Positions 7,693 to 12,920 of a stretch of 12,920 bases of DNA are shown here, in pieces. Under the pieces are notes generated by a model that had not been told where the DNA came from, ran no database searches, and was given only the letters and a program-made list of their open reading frames with translations. Source of the stretch: Fidelibacterota bacterium (GTDB lineage: Bacteria; Marinisomatota; SORT01); assembly GCA_022563775.1 (NCBI GenBank), contig JADFMS010000039.1, positions 1-12,920 of the forward strand, given 5' to 3'. Every line of letters starts with the position of its first letter. Positions within the stretch are counted from its first letter, which is position 1. Both the position numbers and the translations under genes were made by a program.

Positions 7693-8978
7693 TGGAGCGA
7701 TTCGTTCAGCCGGTTAATAGAATTTCCGGAGAGATTACCATGCCGGGAGATAAATCAATCTGGCATCGCGCATTGATAATAGGCGCTATCGCTAACGGAG
7801 AAACGGAGATAATCGGCAATCCTGCCGGTCTTGATGTTGAATCGACGAAGCAGTGCTTAATCGATTTAGGAGTGTCCATCTCTTATTCAGACGGAAAAAC
7901 TATTGTGAATGGAAACGGATTGAATGGAATGAGAAAACCTGAGAATGTGCTCGATGCCGGTAACTCAGGTACAACTATCCGGTTGTTGTCGGGAGTTCTA
8001 TCAGCCCAAAAATTCGAAACTGTTATAGACGGTGATACCTCCTTAAGAAAACGCCCTATGAACAGGATCGTTACCCCTCTTTCCCTAATGGGAGCTTATA
8101 TATCCTCCGCTCCTTCAGGAGGTTGCCCGTTGACCATCAGTGGTAAAGCTAATTTGAATTCTATTTCGTACGATATGCCTGTAGCGAGCGCTCAGGTCAA
8201 ATCGGCGATTCTCCTTGCGGGAGTCTGTGCCGGAGTAAAGGTGACATTGTCTGAGCCACATCGCTCCCGCGACCATACCGAAATTATGCTCAAAAAATGC
8301 GGAGCAATCATCGAAAAAGATAACAACAAAATAACATTGGAGCCTTGTTCAGAATTGGCTGCGACCAAGTTCAATATTCCCGGCGATTTCTCTTCCGCTT
8401 CGTACTTTATAGCAGCGGCGCTTTTAATAAAGGGTAGTGATATACTAATTAAAGATGTGGGTTTGAATCCCACACGGAGAGGTTTCCTGAATGTCGTTAA
8501 GAAAATGGGGGCTGCCATTGAAATTCATAATTCGAGAGAAGAGTCAGGTGAAATAATAGGAGACATTTCAGTAAAGCATTCCAAGTTAAATGCAGTTTCA
8601 ATCAGGGCTGAGACTGTTCCATCCATTATTGATGAACTTACGCTCATAGCTGTTTTAGGCGCAAAAGCTGAAGGCATAACAAAGATTTCGGGTGCGGGCG
8701 AATTGCGGGCAAAGGAGTCTGACAGAATTTCCTTGCTCGTAAACGGTCTTCACTCCATAGGTATAGAAGCTGAGGAATTTGAAGACGGCTTTTCTGTTCG
8801 GGGAAATCAATCTATTCTTGGCGGAGAGGTCGACACAGGAGGAGATCACAGATTGGTCATGACTTTCGCTATTGCAGGTCTTGCATCAAAAAACGGCATA
8901 AATATTCGAGACGCCGAATCATCTTCTGTATCATATCCGTCATTTTTTAGCGAATTAGACAAACTCAGTTCCAATTGA
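7692..8978 (+). CDS. aroA: 3-phosphoshikimate 1-carboxyvinyltransferase (EPSP synthase)
   Basis: Transfers the enolpyruvyl group of PEP to shikimate 3-phosphate, sixth step of the trunk pathway. 428 residues, two inside-out barrel domains, normal length. Seen: PGDKSIWHR at 18-26 (Lys21, Ser22 and Arg26 are the substrate contacts), AGNSGTTIRLLSG at 89-101, RPMNR at 121-125, SAQVK at 166-170, RDHTE at 193-197, GDFSSA at 231-236, NPTR at 259-262, catalytic Asp314 in IIDE, Glu342 in LRAKESDR and GDHR near 384-387. The pattern GDKS, SAQxK, RxHxE and NxTR is the class II set shared with Bacillus, Staphylococcus and CP4 enzymes. Trp24 replaces the usual serine of KSISHR. Starts on GTG. Ends with TGA six bases before aroE. 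Confidence 0.97.
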   Translation: MERFVQPVNRISGEITMPGDKSIWHRALIIGAIANGETEIIGNPAGLDVESTKQCLIDLGVSISYSDGKTIVNGNGLNGMRKPENVLDAGNSGTTIRLLSGVLSAQKFETVIDGDTSLRKRPMNRIVTPLSLMGAYISSAPSGGCPLTISGKANLNSISYDMPVASAQVKSAILLAGVCAGVKVTLSEPHRSRDHTEIMLKKCGAIIEKDNNKITLEPCSELAATKFNIPGDFSSASYFIAAALLIKGSDILIKDVGLNPTRRGFLNVVKKMGAAIEIHNSREESGEIIGDISVKHSKLNAVSIRAETVPSIIDELTLIAVLGAKAEGITKISGAGELRAKESDRISLLVNGLHSIGIEAEEFEDGFSVRGNQSILGGEVDTGGDHRLVMTFAIAGLASKNGINIRDAESSSVSYPSFFSELDKLSSN

Positions 8979-8984
8979 AACAAA

Positions 8985-9803
8985 ATGAAATTCGGCATAC
9001 TGAAATATTCAGATAGAAAATCGCTCTCCCCCGAATTGCATGGTTATTTCATGGAGAGGTTGGGTATCGAAGGCGAATTTAAAACCTTTTCCGTTCCTCC
9101 GGATGAATTAGAAGGATTCATTTTGAGAACTCGTGACAATTCCCTTGATGGATTCAGTGTGACCACACCGCACAAGGAGAAAATTATTCGATATTTGGAC
9201 GAACTGACTCCTGAAGCAAAGGCGGTAGGAGCAGTAAACACAGTCGCTCTCCGCAAGGATAAATTAATTGGTCACAACACTGATATTATCGGTTTTTCGA
9301 ATGCTTTAGCCAAATTGGGCGCAACTGTCGAGGAGAAAGAAGTTCTCCTATTCGGCGCCGGCGGCGCAGCCAGAGCCGTTGTTTATTCACTCTGCGCAAT
9401 GAACGTTTCTGTTATATATGTAGTGAATCGGACATTTAAGCACGCTGAATCATTATCAAGACTAATTCATGAATCCACTGACACCAAACTAATTGTAGTT
9501 GAAAATATCGGTTCGCTGTCGGAGAAAATAAAATTGGCGATAAACTCTTTAAGCCATGGAGTCTTGCAACCTGAACTACTATCTGATCTTCCCAACTTGG
9601 AGCTCCTTTATGATCTGAATTATGGAGCAAACGCTCTTGACCCCTCTATTTTGAACGGTTCATTTCGATATTCAGAGGGAATGAGCATGTTGGTTCACCA
9701 GGGTTTTGAGTCACTGAAATTTTGGATGCAAAAGGATCTTCCCGATGACGGATTAACTGATTCCGCAATTAAAAAATTACATGGAGTAACTGAAAGTGAG
9801 TAA
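8985..9803 (+). CDS. aroE: Shikimate dehydrogenase
   Basis: Reduces 3-dehydroshikimate to shikimate with NADPH. 272 residues, normal. Seen: SLSPELH at 13-19 for shikimate, SVTTPHKE at 58-65 with catalytic Lys64, AVGAVNTV at 80-87 with Asn85, catalytic Asp100 in HNTDIIGF, nucleotide loop GAGGAAR at 124-130, NADP-binding NRT at 148-150, and a C-terminal GMSMLVHQGFESL with Gln239. The N-terminus departs from the family pattern G-x-P-x-x-H-S-x-S-P-x-x-H-N: it reads GILKYSDRKSLSPELHG, lacking the Pro, His and final Asn. INSLSHG replaces the usual N-A/T-T-x-x-G. All directly catalytic residues remain, so an active enzyme is expected. No clear Shine-Dalgarno precedes the ATG. The stop overlaps aroC by 8 bases. 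Confidence 0.92.
   Translation: MKFGILKYSDRKSLSPELHGYFMERLGIEGEFKTFSVPPDELEGFILRTRDNSLDGFSVTTPHKEKIIRYLDELTPEAKAVGAVNTVALRKDKLIGHNTDIIGFSNALAKLGATVEEKEVLLFGAGGAARAVVYSLCAMNVSVIYVVNRTFKHAESLSRLIHESTDTKLIVVENIGSLSEKIKLAINSLSHGVLQPELLSDLPNLELLYDLNYGANALDPSILNGSFRYSEGMSMLVHQGFESLKFWMQKDLPDDGLTDSAIKKLHGVTESE
9783..9787 (+). promoter_or_regulatory. Shine-Dalgarno site for aroC
   Basis: GGAGT inside the 3' end of aroE, 8 bases before GTG 9796. It supports GTG as the aroC start, which also places GESHG at the expected distance from the N-terminus. Confidence 0.5.
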
Positions 9804-10938
9804 TATCAGATTTCTTACAGCCGGCGAATCACACGGCAAAGGATTAGTGGGAATCATTGAGGGCATTCCCGCCGGCTTGAAAATATTGGTGAATGATATT
9901 AACAAGGATCTCGCCCGCAGGCAGCTCGGATACGGCAGAGGCGGAAGAATGAAAATAGAAAAAGACCGCGCCGAACTGATGTCGGGTGTGCGTAACGGAC
10001 TTTCGATGGGCAGTCCCATATCGCTGACGATTGAAAATAAGGATTGGGAAAATTGGAAAGACAAAATGGCTTCAGAAGTGATGCCGTCCGTTCCTGAACC
10101 TGTCACCATACCCAGACCGGGGCATGCGGACTTAGCGGGACATTATAAATACGGACACGACGACCTGAGAAATGTCATTGAACGTTCCAGCGCGAGGGAA
10201 ACAGCCATGCGCGTCGGTCTCGGCGCGATAGCAAAACTGCTGCTTGCAGAGTGCGGAATAAACATTGGGAGCCATGTCCTAAGTATTAATCAGGCATTCT
10301 TGTCCTCTCGCGATGAGAAGCTTTCGGCAACCGAAATAAAAGAGCTCGCGGACGGCTCCCGCGTTCGTTGTATTGACGAGGAATCTTCGGAACGAATGGT
10401 CAACGCAATTAAAGAGGCTGTAAATAAAAAAGACACGGTAGGGGGAGTATTCGAAGTTATAGCAGACGGCGTAATGCCCGGATTGGGCAGTTACGCGCAT
10501 TGGGACAGGAAACTCGACGGAAAACTCGCTCAATCACTGATGAGCATACCTGCCATCAAAGGTGTCGAAGTCGGACCGGCATTCGATAACGCCGCGCTGT
10601 TCGGCTCGCAGGTACATGATGAAATACTACCGGGAAAAGAATTATACATCCGAACCACCAACAGAGCCGGCGGACTCGAAGGCGGAGTAACGAACGGAGA
10701 ACCTCTGATTGTCAGGGCGGCGATGAAACCTATCTCCACTTTGAGGCAACCGCTGAAATCCGTTGATCTTGCGACCGGTAAAGAAGTCGATTCACGCTAC
10801 GAGCGTTCAGACGTTTGCGCCGTCCCCGCAGCTGCCGTAATTGGTGAATCGATGGTCGCTCTAACTCTCGCCGATGCCCTTTTAGAAAAATTCGGCGGCG
10901 ATTCAATGAAGGAATTGCTCTCTCGTGTCAACAAATAA
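9796..10938 (+). CDS. aroC: Chorismate synthase
   Basis: Removes phosphate and a proton from EPSP to make chorismate, the branch point feeding TrpE and chorismate mutase in this same cluster; it needs reduced FMN. 380 residues, within the usual 350-400. Seen: TAGESHGKGL at 8-17 (His13), GYGRGGRM at 45-52, RPGHADLAG at 107-115 (His110), RNVIERSSARETA at 125-137, DTVGGVFEV, TNRAGGLEGGVTNGEP, KPISTLRQP and ERSDVCAVPAA. No flavin reductase domain is attached, so a separate reductant is needed. GTG start, 8-base overlap with aroE, 14-base overlap with aroKB. By hand count of five 60-base lines this gene is about 55% GC, clearly above neighbouring aroKB. Confidence 0.97.
   Translation: MSNIRFLTAGESHGKGLVGIIEGIPAGLKILVNDINKDLARRQLGYGRGGRMKIEKDRAELMSGVRNGLSMGSPISLTIENKDWENWKDKMASEVMPSVPEPVTIPRPGHADLAGHYKYGHDDLRNVIERSSARETAMRVGLGAIAKLLLAECGINIGSHVLSINQAFLSSRDEKLSATEIKELADGSRVRCIDEESSERMVNAIKEAVNKKDTVGGVFEVIADGVMPGLGSYAHWDRKLDGKLAQSLMSIPAIKGVEVGPAFDNAALFGSQVHDEILPGKELYIRTTNRAGGLEGGVTNGEPLIVRAAMKPISTLRQPLKSVDLATGKEVDSRYERSDVCAVPAAAVIGESMVALTLADALLEKFGGDSMKELLSRVNK
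10909..10914 (+). promoter_or_regulatory. Shine-Dalgarno site for aroKB
   Basis: AAGGAA within the last codons of aroC, 10 bases before GTG 10925. This GTG is the only sensible start before the kinase P-loop, which begins ten residues later. Confidence 0.5.
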
Positions 10939-12544
10939 CAACATTTATTTAGTGGGTTTCATGGGAGCCGGCAAAAGCGCGGCAGGTAAATTACTCGCCG
11001 AAAAACTTGAGCGTGAGTTCTTTGATACAGATTCTCTTGTAGAAAAAGCTGCCGATAAGTCTATTAAAGAGATAATTGATGAATCAGGTGAAACCAAATT
11101 TAGGGCTGCTGAAACTACTGTATTGAAAAAAGTGAGTTTAGAGCAAAACGCTGTAATATCATGCGGGGGCGGGATAGTTTTGCGGGAGGAGAACAAAAAG
11201 ATAATGTCCGAATCAGGAACCACTGTTTTTCTTAACGCCACTCCAAAGACACTTCTAACCCGTCTGATCGAATCCGAAAACAGCAGACCTTTACTTGAAG
11301 GACTATCGGACAGGGAAAGACTTGATAGGATACACGAGATGCTTGTGGAGCGGTCTCCTCTCTATATGACAAGTGATCTCATTATAAATACCGATGATAA
11401 ACCGACTGAAGTTGTAGCGGAGGAAATTATCGAGAGTTTGACCGGCTTTTCAACACAATTAAAAGTTGAACTCGGGGAACGTTCATACCCGATATATATT
11501 GAAAGAGCTGCCTCCTCAAAAATCGGTAACATCATCTCCGACCTGCATCTCGGTAAGAAGATAGGCATTGTTACGGATGAAAACGTATCCAAGCTATATC
11601 TCGACACCGTTGCTGATAATCTGTCCAATGCGGGATTCAAAGTCTTGAATGTGAAAATTCCGGCGGGTGAATCATCTAAATCTCTTGCAGTCATATCAAC
11701 ACTTTATGACAAATTTTTAGAAGAACATTTTGAAAGGAATTTCACCATTATAGCGCTCGGAGGAGGAGTTGTAGGGGATATTGCGGGATTCGTCGCCGCC
11801 ACACTGCTTAGAGGAATAAACTTTGTGCAGGTTCCTACCACACTGTTGGCGCAGGTAGATTCAAGCGTCGGCGGAAAGGTGGGAATTAATCACGCAATAG
11901 GTAAAAACTTGATCGGTTCCTTTTATCAGCCGAAGGCAGTCATTATTGACACCGAATTTCTTTCTACCCTTCCTCAAAAAGAGCTGATGTGCGGTATGGC
12001 AGAAGTGATTAAATATGGATTGATTCTTGACAGCAGCTTTGCAAAACACATTTCAACTGACTTCTCTAAAATCATTAAACTTAATGACCACAAACTGACA
12101 CAGAATCTTATTAAACGATGTGTAGAATTAAAGGCTGAAGTAGTAGCAAAGGACGAGCGGGAAAGCGGATTACGGCGAATTCTTAACTTCGGTCACACTT
12201 TCGGACATTCCGTCGAGGCTATCGTGCCCCGTGGAAGCATTACGCATGGAGAAGCCATTGCATTCGGAATGAGAGCCGCAATCCGGCTTTCGGAATTGCT
12301 TGATCTCCTTTCATCAGATCAATCAGAAGAAGCATCGGATTTGGTGAAAAATATACCCGTAGCTGAGTCAATCAAGGAATTGAGTGTCAGTGACATCATG
12401 AACAGCATGAATTCCGACAAAAAAGTTAAAGACGGCGAGATACATTTTGTACTTCTCGATAAGATAGGAAACGCCGTTATCAGATCCGGAGTTGAAAACA
12501 GACTTATCGAAGAATCAATCATATTTGCGCAGGAATCAATATGA
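10925..12544 (+). CDS. aroKB: Bifunctional shikimate kinase / 3-dehydroquinate synthase fusion
   Basis: Two enzymes in one 539-residue chain. Residues 1 to about 172 are shikimate kinase: Walker A GFMGAGKS at 11-18, Asp34 and Asp36 in FDTD, Arg60 in KFRAAE, GGG at 81-83, lid Arg121 in RPLL, and SPLY at 144-147. Residues about 179-539 are dehydroquinate synthase: NAD loop GGGVVGD at 279-285, PTTLLAQVDSSVGGK at 304-318, GKN at 326-328, zinc ligands Glu360 (GMAEVIKYG), His424 (NFGHTFGH, with catalytic His428) and His441 (THGEA). The linker is only about six residues. The chain performs steps 2 and 5 of the trunk, which are not consecutive, so the fusion ensures co-expression rather than direct channelling. 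The same fusion is known in Thermotoga. GTG start; ends on ATGA with aroQ. No frameshift in between. Confidence 0.96.
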   Translation: MSTNNNIYLVGFMGAGKSAAGKLLAEKLEREFFDTDSLVEKAADKSIKEIIDESGETKFRAAETTVLKKVSLEQNAVISCGGGIVLREENKKIMSESGTTVFLNATPKTLLTRLIESENSRPLLEGLSDRERLDRIHEMLVERSPLYMTSDLIINTDDKPTEVVAEEIIESLTGFSTQLKVELGERSYPIYIERAASSKIGNIISDLHLGKKIGIVTDENVSKLYLDTVADNLSNAGFKVLNVKIPAGESSKSLAVISTLYDKFLEEHFERNFTIIALGGGVVGDIAGFVAATLLRGINFVQVPTTLLAQVDSSVGGKVGINHAIGKNLIGSFYQPKAVIIDTEFLSTLPQKELMCGMAEVIKYGLILDSSFAKHISTDFSKIIKLNDHKLTQNLIKRCVELKAEVVAKDERESGLRRILNFGHTFGHSVEAIVPRGSITHGEAIAFGMRAAIRLSELLDLLSSDQSEEASDLVKNIPVAESIKELSVSDIMNSMNSDKKVKDGEIHFVLLDKIGNAVIRSGVENRLIEESIIFAQESI

Positions 12545-12920
12545 AAACGATTGTTATTATTAATGGCCCGAATCTCAATCTGCTTGGAGAGCGCGAACCT
12601 GAGATTTACGGATCGCAGACATTAGAAGAACTAAACCATGTGATTGAAGAGTACGCAAGCGGTAAAAATCTGAAACTCAAATTTTACCAATCGAATCACG
12701 AGGGCGAAATTATCGACATCCTTCATAACCACCGAAACGACAGTGACGGATTTATACTTAATCCGGGCGCATATACGCACTATTCATACGCCATACGCGA
12801 TGCGGTTGCTGCTATCTCTCCTCCGGTCGTGGAAGTCCATCTCAGCGATATCCAGTCAAGAGAAGAGTTCAGGAAAATCTCGGTAGTAGAACCGGTCGCC
12901 GCAAAACAATTCTCGGGTGA
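12541..12920 (+). CDS. aroQ: 3-dehydroquinate dehydratase, type II (3' end outside window)
   Basis: Dehydrates 3-dehydroquinate to 3-dehydroshikimate, the third trunk step, by the type II (enolate) route; the family forms dodecamers. 126 codons are visible of a usual 140-150, so only a short tail is missing. Seen: NGPNLNLLGEREPEIYG at 8-24 with catalytic Arg18 and Tyr23, QSNHEGEIID at 50-59, NPGAYTH at 74-80, Glu98 and catalytic His100 in EVHLSDIQSREEF. Asp103 stands where most members have Asn in the HISN/HLSN motif. AGGA lies 6 bases before the ATG, and the start overlaps the aroKB stop as ATGA. It is unrelated to the AroQ-class chorismate mutase at 5522-5818 despite the shared letters. Type I AroD is excluded by the sequence. 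Confidence 0.95.
   Translation, partial: MKTIVIINGPNLNLLGEREPEIYGSQTLEELNHVIEEYASGKNLKLKFYQSNHEGEIIDILHNHRNDSDGFILNPGAYTHYSYAIRDAVAAISPPVVEVHLSDIQSREEFRKISVVEPVAAKQFSG

Noticed and set aside
8457..8473. A 5-base stem with a 7-base loop, GTGGG-TTTGAAT-CCCAC, that looks like a tRNA T-arm.
   Set aside because: No matching acceptor, D or anticodon arms lie around it, and the bases encode the conserved NPTR region of EPSP synthase, which explains them.

Overview
The window is one uninterrupted run of 15 genes, all on the + strand, for aromatic amino acid biosynthesis. It begins inside trpE and ends inside aroQ. Order: trpE(3' part)-trpG-trpD-trpC-trpF-trpB-trpA, then a stand-alone chorismate mutase, aroF (DAHP synthase)-tyrA-aroA-aroE-aroC-aroKB (fusion)-aroQ (5' part). 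Only about 27 bases lie between genes in nearly 13 kb; ten of the 14 junctions overlap. No tRNA, rRNA, CRISPR array, insertion sequence, repeat family, convincing promoter or terminator is visible, and no stretch over 300 bases lacks a gene.

Region 1 (1-5513) carries the chorismate-to-tryptophan branch: anthranilate synthase (TrpE plus separate amidotransferase TrpG), TrpD, separate TrpC and TrpF, then tryptophan synthase TrpB and TrpA. Region 2 (5522-7692) holds chorismate mutase, a Thermotoga-type DAHP synthase with an N-terminal regulatory domain, and a prephenate dehydrogenase, so pathway entry sits beside the tyrosine branch. Region 3 (7692-12920) supplies the shared shikimate trunk: AroA, AroE, AroC, an AroK-AroB fusion and type II dehydroquinase AroQ. 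Together with DAHP synthase, these cover every step from PEP plus erythrose 4-phosphate to chorismate. From there the window reaches tryptophan, and hydroxyphenylpyruvate by prephenate dehydrogenase. Prephenate dehydratase and an aromatic aminotransferase are not present.

The organism is a bacterium with moderate to low GC that uses Shine-Dalgarno sites and accepts GTG and TTG starts. From memory, aroF-tyrA-aroA-aroE-aroC-aroKB-aroQ matches the Thermotoga maritima order, but joining it directly to a full trp operon and a free chorismate mutase differs from what I recall there. I cannot place the phylum from sequence alone; an uncultured lineage (for instance the FCB/Marinimicrobia side) is a guess. 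All enzymes look intact with catalytic residues in place. I see no new system; the interest is in the completeness of the array, the in-frame chorismate mutase/DAHP synthase junction, and some motif departures in AroA, AroE and TrpB.
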